Assembly: GCF_001645125.1 (NCBI RefSeq)
Contig: NZ_LXKA01000011.1
Location: 124,001-188,000, forward strand
DNA from: Paraburkholderia ginsengiterrae
GTDB taxonomy: Bacteria; Pseudomonadota; Gammaproteobacteria; Burkholderiales; Burkholderiaceae
DNA: 64,000 nt
Direction: 5' to 3'
Below the pieces are notes generated by a model, which was given only the letters and a program-made list of their open reading frames with translations, was not told the DNA's origin and did not search any database. Below, in pieces: positions 57,249 through 64,000 of this stretch. Made by a program: the position numbers and the translations under genes. The number at the start of each line of letters is the position of its first letter. Position 1 is the first letter of the stretch.

Positions 57249-57289
57249 CCCTTTGGGGCAGCCCGGCGTTTTCCTGAAAGGACAAGATA

Positions 57290-58096
57290 ATGAATCAGAT
57301 GAACCCCGCCTTTGTGATGCCCGACGTGCAAAGCACGCCCGACACGCGTCAGATCCCGATTCAGCGGGTTGGCGTGAAGGCCGTGCGTCATCCGTTGACG
57401 GTGCGCACACAAGGCGGCGAGGTGCAGCCTTCGGTCGGTACGTGGAATCTCGACGTGCATCTGCCGGCTGAGCAGAAGGGCACGCACATGTCGCGTTTCG
57501 TTGCACTGCTCGAAGAGAACAAGGCGCCGCTCGAACCGGCTACGTTCCGCACCATGCTCGCCGCGATGCTCGAGAAGCTCGAAGCCGAGGCGGGCCGCAT
57601 CGAAGTGTCGTTCCCTTACTTCGTGAACAAGACCGCGCCGGTTTCGGGCGTGCAGAGCCTGCTCGACTACGAAGTCACGCTGACGGGCGAGATCCGCAAT
57701 GGCGCGACGCGGCTGTTCCTGAAGGTGCTGGTGCCGGTCACGAGCCTTTGCCCGTGCTCGAAGAAAATCTCGCAGTACGGCGCGCACAATCAGCGTTCGC
57801 ACGTCACGATCAACGCCGAACTGGCGGGCGAGATTGCGGTGGAAGAGCTGATCCGTATCGCCGAGGAAGAAGCTTCGTGCGAACTGTGGGGCATGCTCAA
57901 GCGTCCGGACGAAAAGTTCGTCACCGAGCGCGCGTATGAGAACCCGAAGTTCGTCGAGGACCTGGTGCGCGACGTCGCGCAGCGTCTGAATGCGGACGAG
58001 CGGGTGGTTGCCTATGTGCTCGAAGCCGAGAACTTCGAGTCGATCCACAATCACAGCGCGTATGCGGTGATCGAGCGGGACAAGCGGGTGGCCTGA
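57290..58096 (+). CDS. folE2: GTP cyclohydrolase FolE2 (type IB)
   Basis: It converts GTP to 7,8-dihydroneopterin triphosphate for folate or related pterins. The 268-residue protein is of the FolE2/COG1469 family, unrelated to FolE in sequence. Its metal-site motif is [20 protein letters not shown], with [20 protein letters not shown] also characteristic. Known FolE2 enzymes use metals other than zinc and are often induced on zinc limitation. The start follows AAAGGACA. It is a single gene with a strong terminator at 58120-58150. Confidence 0.95.
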   Translation: MNQMNPAFVMPDVQSTPDTRQIPIQRVGVKAVRHPLTVRTQGGEVQPSVGTWNLDVHLPAEQKGTHMSRFVALLEENKAPLEPATFRTMLAAMLEKLEAEAGRIEVSFPYFVNKTAPVSGVQSLLDYEVTLTGEIRNGATRLFLKVLVPVTSLCPCSKKISQYGAHNQRSHVTINAELAGEIAVEELIRIAEEEASCELWGMLKRPDEKFVTERAYENPKFVEDLVRDVAQRLNADERVVAYVLEAENFESIHNHSAYAVIERDKRVA

Positions 58097-58119
58097 TACC
58101 GGCGCTCGCTGAATGCATG

Positions 58120-58150
58120 AAAAAAAACCGCTTCGAGAAGCGGTTTTTTT
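58120..58150. terminator. Bidirectional intrinsic terminator
   Basis: An A8 tract, CCGCTT-CGAG-AAGCGG and a T7 tract form a symmetric terminator serving folE2 (plus) and the convergent tsaD (minus). Confidence 0.93.
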
Positions 58151-58170
58151 ACGGCCCAACACGGTGAAAC

Positions 58171-59199
58171 TCAGCGTGCGAGGGAGGTCAGATCCCAGCG
58201 CGGCTTCACTGTGAACGCATAGTCTTTGCCCGCTTGATCGGGCCAGCGTTTCAGCCGCAGGGCGCCGGCCAGCGCGATCATCGCGCCGTTGTCCGTGCAC
58301 AGTGACAGATCCGGATAGTGCACGTAGAAATTACGCTTCTGCGCGGCCGCGGAAAGCGCCTCGCGCAATTGCCGGTTCGCACCGACACCGCCCGCCACGA
58401 CCAATCGGTTGAGCTTCGTTTTCTTCAACGCAGCCAATGACTTCGTGGCCAGCACGTCCACTGCCGCATCGACGAAACCACGCGCCAGATCGGCTTTCGC
58501 CTGCTCGCAGATATTCGCGCCGCCGAGCTTTTTCGCGTGCGTGAGGACCGCTGTCTTCAGGCCGCTGAAGCTGAAATCGAGGTCGCCGGAATGCAGCATC
58601 GGGCGTGGCAGGACGACCGCGCCGGGTGTGCCGAATTCAGCCATGCGGGAGACTTCCGGGCCGCCCGGATAACCGAGGCCGAGCAGCTTGGCGGTTTTGT
58701 CGAACGCCTCTCCGGCCGCGTCGTCGAGCGTTTCGCCGAGCGTCTCGTAGACGCCCACGTCCGTCACGCGCATCAATTGCGTATGGCCGCCGGATACCAG
58801 CAGCGCGACAAACGGAAAAGGCGGCGGCTCATCCACCAGCAGCGGCGACAGCAAATGCCCTTCAAGGTGATGGATGCCGATGGTCGGCTTGTCCCACGCC
58901 ATGGCCAGCGAATTGGCGACGCTCGCGCCCACCAGTAGCGCGCCCGCGAGCCCCGGCCCTTGCGTGTAGGCGATCGCGTCGATGTCGGAGCGGACTGAGC
59001 CGGCACGCTCCATCACCTCTTCGAGCAGCGGCAGCGCCCGCCGGATGTGATCGCGCGACGCCAGTTCCGGCACCACGCCGCCGTACTCCCGATGCATCGC
59101 AATTTGCGAATGCAGCGCGTGCGCGAGCAGGCCGCGCTCCGTGTCGTAGAGCGCGAGACCGGTTTCGTCGCAGGAGCTTTCGATGCCGAGAACGAGCAT
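58171..59199 (-). CDS. tsaD: tRNA N6-adenosine threonylcarbamoyltransferase
   Basis: It transfers threonylcarbamoyl to A37 of ANN-decoding tRNAs together with TsaB and TsaE. The 342-residue Kae1-family ASKHA protein has [20 protein letters not shown], the metal-binding [13 protein letters not shown] (HxxxH), [11 protein letters not shown] and [12 protein letters not shown] chose ATG 59197-59199 because the conserved strand begins directly after it. The open frame extends 21 codons upstream without family similarity. It is divergent from the flavoprotein gene at 59322. Confidence 0.96.
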   Translation of the reverse strand: MLVLGIESSCDETGLALYDTERGLLAHALHSQIAMHREYGGVVPELASRDHIRRALPLLEEVMERAGSVRSDIDAIAYTQGPGLAGALLVGASVANSLAMAWDKPTIGIHHLEGHLLSPLLVDEPPPFPFVALLVSGGHTQLMRVTDVGVYETLGETLDDAAGEAFDKTAKLLGLGYPGGPEVSRMAEFGTPGAVVLPRPMLHSGDLDFSFSGLKTAVLTHAKKLGGANICEQAKADLARGFVDAAVDVLATKSLAALKKTKLNRLVVAGGVGANRQLREALSAAAQKRNFYVHYPDLSLCTDNGAMIALAGALRLKRWPDQAGKDYAFTVKPRWDLTSLAR

Positions 59200-59321
59200 G
59201 ATGGGTGGTCGTGAGCCGACGCGCGAGTAACGGCGCGCCGGCTTCGGAAATTGAAGAGGCAAGCCTGAAAGTATAGCAGCGCGGGCAAAGCGCCGCCGAG
59301 GCGCAGGTACAATGCGGCCCC

Positions 59322-60539
59322 ATGGAATCCTTCGATATCGCGGTAATCGGCGCAGGCGCGGCCGGCATGATGTGCGCGGCCGTGGCCGGGCAGATCGGCC
59401 GTCGCGTGGTGCTGATCGACCACTCGCAGCGCCTCGCGGAGAAAATCCGCATCTCCGGCGGCGGCCGCTGCAATTTCACGAATCTGTACGCCGGGCCGGC
59501 GAATTATCTGTCGGCCAATCCTCATTTCTGCCGCTCGGCGCTCGCGCGCTATACGCCGCGCGACTTCATGGCGCTGCTCAAGCGCCATCATGTGACGTGG
59601 CACGAGAAGCACAAAGGCCAGCTGTTTTGCGACCAGTCGAGCGACGCAGTCATCAATGTGCTGAAGCACGAGTGTGACGCCGGCCGCGTGGCCTGGCGCA
59701 CGCCTCTGGCGGTCGAGCAGGTGCGGCGCAGCGACGAAGGGCGGTACACACTGGATACGCAGTCGGGCCCGATCACCGCCCGTGCGCTGGTGATCGCGAC
59801 CGGCGGCCTGTCGATCCCCAAGATCGGCGCGACCGATTTTGCCTATCGCCTCGCCAAGCAGTTTGGCCACAAGCTGATCGACACCCGTCCCGCGCTGGTC
59901 CCTCTGACCTTTGCGGCAGCCGACTGGGAGCCGTTCGCGGCGCTATCGGGCGTGTCGCTCGAAGTGCAACTCGCGACCGGCAACAAGAAGACCGGGGCCG
60001 ACTTCAACGAAGATCTGCTGTTGACCCATCGCGGCCTGTCCGGTCCAGGTGTCCTGCAGATATCAAGCTACTGGCAGCCGGGCGAGCCGATCCACGTCAA
60101 CCTGCTGCCGGAGCAGGACGCCACGGCGGCTTTGCTGGAAGCGAAAACCGGCACGAAACGCCAGATCGCCAATCTGCTGTCGGAGTGGGTGCCGCAGCGG
60201 CTCGCCCACGTCTGGCTGGACACCCACCAGATTCCCGCCGACGCCCGCGTAGCCGATTTGCCGGACAAGACCCTGCGTCGCGTCGGTGAGGCGCTGTCGC
60301 GCTGGACGCTCACCCCGAACGGCACCGAAGGCTATCGCAAGGCCGAAGTGACGCGCGGCGGCGTCGACACGCGCGACCTGTCGTCCACGACGATGATGAG
60401 CGCCCGGGCGCCCGGGCTGTACTTTATCGGCGAGGCGGTCGACGTCACGGGGTGGCTCGGCGGCTACAATTTCCAATGGGCGTGGGCCTCGGGCGTGGCG
60501 GCCGGAGAGGCCGCCGCGGAGTACGTTCTGGGGGCTTGA
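59322..60539 (+). CDS. HI0933/BaiN-like FAD-dependent oxidoreductase
   Basis: The 405-residue flavoprotein has the dinucleotide motif [19 protein letters not shown], the family signature [15 protein letters not shown], a second motif [20 protein letters not shown] and the C-terminal [20 protein letters not shown]. The family (COG2081) is widespread with poorly defined substrates, and one member, BaiN, acts in bile-acid reduction. No pathway partner is adjacent. It is divergent from tsaD and followed by rpsU. Confidence 0.9.
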   Translation: MESFDIAVIGAGAAGMMCAAVAGQIGRRVVLIDHSQRLAEKIRISGGGRCNFTNLYAGPANYLSANPHFCRSALARYTPRDFMALLKRHHVTWHEKHKGQLFCDQSSDAVINVLKHECDAGRVAWRTPLAVEQVRRSDEGRYTLDTQSGPITARALVIATGGLSIPKIGATDFAYRLAKQFGHKLIDTRPALVPLTFAAADWEPFAALSGVSLEVQLATGNKKTGADFNEDLLLTHRGLSGPGVLQISSYWQPGEPIHVNLLPEQDATAALLEAKTGTKRQIANLLSEWVPQRLAHVWLDTHQIPADARVADLPDKTLRRVGEALSRWTLTPNGTEGYRKAEVTRGGVDTRDLSSTTMMSARAPGLYFIGEAVDVTGWLGGYNFQWAWASGVAAGEAAAEYVLGA

Positions 60540-60546
60540 CGGCACA

Positions 60547-60575
60547 CTGGCTTTGTGAGAAAGCTCTGCTATACT
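60547..60575 (+). promoter_or_regulatory. Candidate rpsU promoter with extended -10
   Basis: TGCTATACT (box TATACT at 60570-60575) is an extended -10. A weak CTGGCT at 60547-60552 has 17-base spacing. Confidence 0.5.
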
Positions 60576-60607
60576 CCTGAACCTTTACAAAGTTCCGTTA
60601 TTGAAAA

Positions 60608-60820
60608 ATGACGACCATCCGCGTAAAAGACAACGAGCCGTTTGAAGTCGCCATGCGCCGTTTCAAGCGCACCATGGAGAAAAACGGCTTGCTGACGGAA
60701 CTTCGCGCTCGCGAGTTTTACGAAAAGCCTACGGCTGAACGCAAGCGTAAGAAGGCGGCAGCGGTGAAGCGTCATTTCAAGCGTCTGCGTGGCCAGATGC
60801 TACCTAAGAAGTTCTACTGA
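60608..60820 (+). CDS. rpsU: 30S ribosomal protein S21
   Basis: The 70-residue basic protein [20 protein letters not shown]... with its Lys/Arg-rich C-terminus ([20 protein letters not shown]) is a complete bS21. It assists initiation on the 30S subunit. It heads the macromolecular-synthesis cluster rpsU-yqeY-dnaG-rpoD. Confidence 0.97.
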   Translation: MTTIRVKDNEPFEVAMRRFKRTMEKNGLLTELRAREFYEKPTAERKRKKAAAVKRHFKRLRGQMLPKKFY

Positions 60821-60922
60821 TTCTGGCGTTGCCGCGGTGCCCGTTCAACGGAGCGGCAACATTCAAAACACGGCCCATCGGGCCAGCCGGCAGGGTCGCA
60901 TCCACTACGCACATTGCGCCAA

Positions 60923-60951
60923 CCCGCTTGAGGAAGCTGTTCCCAAGCGGG
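60923..60951 (+). terminator. Hairpin between rpsU and yqeY
   Basis: CCCGCTTG-A-GGAA / TTCC-CAAGCGGG forms a long stem around a GCTG loop. No T tract follows, so partial termination or RNA processing within the cluster is plausible. Confidence 0.5.
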
Positions 60952-61012
60952 CATTCGTGTTGATGCGGTGAGCCTCGCCGGTTTTTCAAATCCCAACGCA
61001 TTCAGGTGAGTG

Positions 61013-61459
61013 ATGAGTCTCAAGGACCGGATCAACGACGATATGAAAGCTGCCATGCGGGCACGTGAGACCGAGCGTCTCGGCACGGTCCGCCTGCTGC
61101 TCGCCGCTATCAAGCAACGCGAAGTCGACGAGCGCGTCACACTCGACGACGCCGCGATCACCGCGGTCGTCGACAAGATGATCAAGCAGCGCAAGGACTC
61201 GATCAGCCAGTTCGAAGCGGCTGGCCGCACGGATCTGGCCGACAAGGAAAAGGCCGAAATGGCGATCTTGTCTGCCTATATGCCGGAACAGATGTCCGAA
61301 GCGGAGATCGTTGCCGAAGTGCAGGCCGCTGTCGCGCAAACGGGCGCTGCCGGCCCGCAGGACATGGGCAAGGTGATGGGCGTGCTCAAGCCGAAGCTGG
61401 CCGGCCGTGCCGACATGACTGCCGTCTCGGCGCAAGTCAAAGCGGCGCTCTCGAAGTAA
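61013..61459 (+). CDS. GatB/YqeY domain protein
   Basis: The 148-residue helical protein (MSLKDRINDDMKAAMRARET, then a domain ending TAVSAQVKAALSK) is YqeY-like. It resembles the tail domain of GatB, which contacts tRNA during amidation, but stand-alone YqeY function is undefined. It lies between rpsU and dnaG, as in many betaproteobacteria. AGGTGA precedes the ATG. A GTG one codon earlier is possible. Confidence 0.93.
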   Translation: MSLKDRINDDMKAAMRARETERLGTVRLLLAAIKQREVDERVTLDDAAITAVVDKMIKQRKDSISQFEAAGRTDLADKEKAEMAILSAYMPEQMSEAEIVAEVQAAVAQTGAAGPQDMGKVMGVLKPKLAGRADMTAVSAQVKAALSK

Positions 61460-61538
61460 ATTCCTGTATTTCCGCGCGGCGCGTGCCGTCGTTCGACACT
61501 GCGGGCCGCGCCGAGCTTTTTAGGTAGCGTGATTTACT

Positions 61539-63410
61539 GTGATTCCACCGTCATTCCTGCAGGATCTGCTCAACCGCGTCGATATTGTCGACGTGGTCGG
61601 CCGGTATGTGCAGTTGAAAAAGGGCGGCGCGAACTTCATGGGGCTGTGCCCGTTCCACAACGAAAAAAGCCCCTCGTTTACGGTTAGTCCGACTAAACAG
61701 TTCTATCACTGCTTCGGCTGCGGTGCGCATGGTACGGCCATCGGGTTCTTGATGGAGCACGTCGGCTCGTCGTTTCCGGAGGCGGTCAACGAGCTGGCGC
61801 AGTCGGTTGGCTTGACCGTGCCAAACGAACCTTCGCCAGGATATGGCGGTGGTTCGTCAGGCGGCGGCTATGCGCCGGCGGCATCCAAGGCGGTTACCAC
61901 GGCGCTTTCCGACGTGATGCAGACAGCCTGCGACTTTTATCGCAAGCAACTGCGCGGCGCGCCGACCGCGATCCAGTACCTGAAGAAACGGGGCTTGACC
62001 GGCGAGATCGCGGCCCGTTTCGGGCTCGGATATGCGCCGGATGGCTGGCAAAACCTCGAAGCGGCATTTTCGAACTACCGGGACGATTCGCTGGTCGAAT
62101 CAGGTCTGGTGATCGTCAGCGAAAAGTCCGATGCACAGGGCCAGAACCGCCGCTACGACCGCTTTCGCGAGCGGATCATGTTCCCGATACGCAATGTGAA
62201 GGGGCAGGTGATCGGCTTTGGCGGCCGCGTACTGGACAGCGGCGAGCCCAAATATTTGAATTCGCCCGAAACGCCGCTATTTAACAAGGGCAGCGAGCTG
62301 TACGGGCTGTTCGAGGCGCGTTTGGCGATTCGCGAGCAGCACTACGTGCTGGTCGTGGAAGGCTACATGGACGTGGTCGCCCTGGCCCAATTGGGGTTCC
62401 AGAACGCGGTCGCCACGCTCGGCACGGCCTGCACGCCGATTCACGTGCAGAAGCTGATGCGCCAGACCGACACGGTCATTTTCAGTTTCGACGGCGATTC
62501 GGCCGGCCGGCGCGCCGCGCGCCGTGCGCTGGACGCCTGTTTGCCGCACGCGGCGGACAACCGGACCATCCGGTTCCTGTTCCTGCCGTCCGAGCACGAT
62601 CCGGACAGCTACGTGCGTGAATTCGGCACCGAAGCGTTCGCCGAACAGGTCGAGCGGGCCATGCCGCTGTCGCAGTTCATGCTGAACGAGGTGCTGACCG
62701 GCAAGGAACTGGATCAGCCGGAAGGCAGGGCCCGCGCGCTGTTCGACGCCAAGCCGCTGTTGCAGGCACTGCCGGCCAACGCGCTGCGCGCGCAGATCAT
62801 GCATATGTTCGCCGACCGGCTCGACGTGCCGTTCGAGGAAGTCGCCGCGCTTTGCGAGGTCGACGCGCGCATCGCGGCGGCGGCCCGCGCGGCCCCGGCC
62901 CGCAAGGATCGGCGCAGTGTGACCGGGATCGAGGAAAAGACGCTGCGCAACCTGGTGATGCATCCGCGCACGGTGGCCGTGCTCGACGAAGAGGCCGAGC
63001 AGGCGCTCCTGACGGTCACGCGGCACGGGGAACTGTTCGAGGAAGTGACGACGCATGCGCGTGCGCTGGGCGACTCGGCGGAGTTTCAGCTGTTGTCCGA
63101 TCTATTGCGAAACGGCGCTAACGCCCCAACTTTCGAGGAAATCTTTCGCAAAATTCTAGACTATGATGAAAACGTCCGGGATTTGCTGCTGAAGGACCCG
63201 GAGGATGCGACCGTCATAGAGGAACGGCGCGAGCAGGAACGGATCGTCGGAGAAGAGCTGAAGGCAGCCATTCTGAAGATGCGGTATGACGCTTATTGCG
63301 ATCGTCTCGAGCAACTTTCGCGGCAATCCCGGCACACGCCGGAGGAGTTTGCGGAGCTGTCGGAGCTCAATCGGAAGCGGGCTGACATGAAGCGTCAGCT
63401 GGGTCTGTAA
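61539..63410 (+). CDS. dnaG: DNA primase
   Basis: It makes RNA primers at the replication fork. The 623-residue protein has the N-terminal zinc-binding domain (GLCPFHNEKSPSF and FYHCFGCGAHG), a Gly-rich linker near residues 105-112, and the TOPRIM core with VVEGYMDVVALAQLGF and SFDGDSAGRRAARRALD. A C-terminal helicase-binding region follows. GTG at 61539 gives MIPPSFLQDLLNRVDIVDVV, the family start. Confidence 0.97.
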   Translation: MIPPSFLQDLLNRVDIVDVVGRYVQLKKGGANFMGLCPFHNEKSPSFTVSPTKQFYHCFGCGAHGTAIGFLMEHVGSSFPEAVNELAQSVGLTVPNEPSPGYGGGSSGGGYAPAASKAVTTALSDVMQTACDFYRKQLRGAPTAIQYLKKRGLTGEIAARFGLGYAPDGWQNLEAAFSNYRDDSLVESGLVIVSEKSDAQGQNRRYDRFRERIMFPIRNVKGQVIGFGGRVLDSGEPKYLNSPETPLFNKGSELYGLFEARLAIREQHYVLVVEGYMDVVALAQLGFQNAVATLGTACTPIHVQKLMRQTDTVIFSFDGDSAGRRAARRALDACLPHAADNRTIRFLFLPSEHDPDSYVREFGTEAFAEQVERAMPLSQFMLNEVLTGKELDQPEGRARALFDAKPLLQALPANALRAQIMHMFADRLDVPFEEVAALCEVDARIAAAARAAPARKDRRSVTGIEEKTLRNLVMHPRTVAVLDEEAEQALLTVTRHGELFEEVTTHARALGDSAEFQLLSDLLRNGANAPTFEEIFRKILDYDENVRDLLLKDPEDATVIEERREQERIVGEELKAAILKMRYDAYCDRLEQLSRQSRHTPEEFAELSELNRKRADMKRQLGL

Positions 63411-63431
63411 CCGGGAGGCCGGGAGCCTGGG

Positions 63432-63440
63432 TGCTATAAT
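63432..63440 (+). promoter_or_regulatory. Candidate promoter upstream of rpoD
   Basis: TGCTATAAT is an extended -10 (TATAAT at 63435-63440), 72 bases before the rpoD ATG. No good -35 is seen. It would let rpoD be transcribed separately from dnaG. Confidence 0.5.
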
Positions 63441-63512
63441 AAAAGGTTTCCAGCGGTTTGTTTTTTAAGGGTTTTCCAAGCAAAGGCTAAATGCCAAAAG
63501 GCGGGCGATGCG

Positions 63513-64000
63513 ATGGCAAAGACTACAGGCGGAAATAAGGCGGCAGGCACACGCTCCACGGAGCCGACCCGAAAGGTCACCGAGGCCAAGTTAGTTTCTT
63601 CCGCCAGAAAAACGTCTGCTGTCAGTGTCGCGCCGGTTGCCGGGAAGAAATCCCCGACCACTTCGGCTGCGCGAGCGGAGCCGGTCAGGGCGGCGAAAGC
63701 GGTATCACCACCGGCCACGAAGGAGGCGGGTGTCAGTAGCGCAAGGGAAGCGGCTGCCGCGCAGGACGATGCGGCAGTGCGCGAGGTTCCAGTATCCACG
63801 GTTCAACCGGCTGGCGTCCACCAGCCGCGAGTCGAGACTACAGCCGGTACGGCGAACTCCATGACGAAAAAGCTGAATGAAGTACCCGTCGATGACGACG
63901 CAACCCAAAGCGAAGAAAACCCTGCGGCCGCTCCCGCCAAGGTGGAAAAGGTCAAGGCTCGCGACCGCCGTGCCAAGGAAAAAGCGCTGCTGAAAGACGC
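63513..64000 (+). CDS. rpoD: RNA polymerase primary sigma factor (5' part only)
   Basis: The first 162 residues are visible. They begin MAKTTGGNKAAGTRSTEPTR and continue through a long Ala/Lys/Pro/Thr-rich, disordered N-terminal extension typical of Burkholderiales RpoD. The more conserved KKLNEVPVDDDATQSEEN and KVEKVKARDRRAKEKALLKD follow, leading towards region 1. Sigma regions 2-4 are outside the window. Identification rests on this segment and the position after dnaG. Confidence 0.9.
   Translation, partial: MAKTTGGNKAAGTRSTEPTRKVTEAKLVSSARKTSAVSVAPVAGKKSPTTSAARAEPVRAAKAVSPPATKEAGVSSAREAAAAQDDAAVREVPVSTVQPAGVHQPRVETTAGTANSMTKKLNEVPVDDDATQSEENPAAAPAKVEKVKARDRRAKEKALLKD

Overview
The window looks like chromosomal DNA of a Burkholderia/Paraburkholderia-type betaproteobacterium. 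GC content is high, genes are tightly packed, and many families are typical of Burkholderiales: a BPSS1780-type membrane protein, DUF3563, DUF2782, the three-subunit FAD-dependent glucose dehydrogenase with its Tat-exported gamma subunit, the rpsU-yqeY-dnaG-rpoD cluster and the xseB-ispA-dxs cluster. I see no tRNA or rRNA gene, insertion sequence, prophage or CRISPR array.
Layout. 1-2713: the start of an FKBP peptidyl-prolyl isomerase gene (minus), a cytosolic histidine-kinase-like protein with a degenerate ATPase domain, and a CNNM/CBS membrane protein. 2754-21256: seven minus-strand genes, read from high to low coordinates as glgE, treS-maltokinase fusion, glgB, glgX, treZ, malQ, treY. Several overlap by 4-8 bases. 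Together they can interconvert trehalose, maltose, maltose 1-phosphate and branched alpha-glucan in a closed loop. 21721-26476: a DUF1345 membrane protein and the gamma-alpha-beta glucose dehydrogenase operon. 26623-31142: a PPP-type phosphatase, a RES/Xre toxin-antitoxin pair, a secreted basic low-complexity protein, a DUF2442 protein, and a LysR/tautomerase divergent pair.
31238-34294: molybdate genes, with modE convergent to modABC. modB carries an in-frame amber codon. 34430-42463: a PAP2 phosphatase, a PHB-depolymerase-family esterase, a small DUF3563 gene with a striking palindromic promoter region, a photolyase, the ohr/ohrR peroxide pair, a BPSS1780 protein overlapping thrB, and a DUF2782 protein. 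42658-53591: AMP nucleosidase, a two-gene chromate transporter with a divergent LysR regulator, a LOG protein and polA that start one base apart on opposite strands, a type II NADH dehydrogenase, a mercaptopyruvate sulfurtransferase, and a lone Rieske dioxygenase alpha subunit. 53877-64000: xseB-ispA-dxs, folE2 behind a hairpin-rich leader, tsaD, a BaiN-like flavoprotein, rpsU, yqeY, dnaG and the 5' part of rpoD.
Most genes are ordinary housekeeping or accessory genes. The points most worth a second look are a GlgE with an extra, apparently dead GH13-like N-terminal half, the amber-interrupted modB, the pseudo-kinase at 470, the RES/Xre pair, and several unexplained perfect inverted repeats at 21605, 36766, 35432 and 57121-57248.
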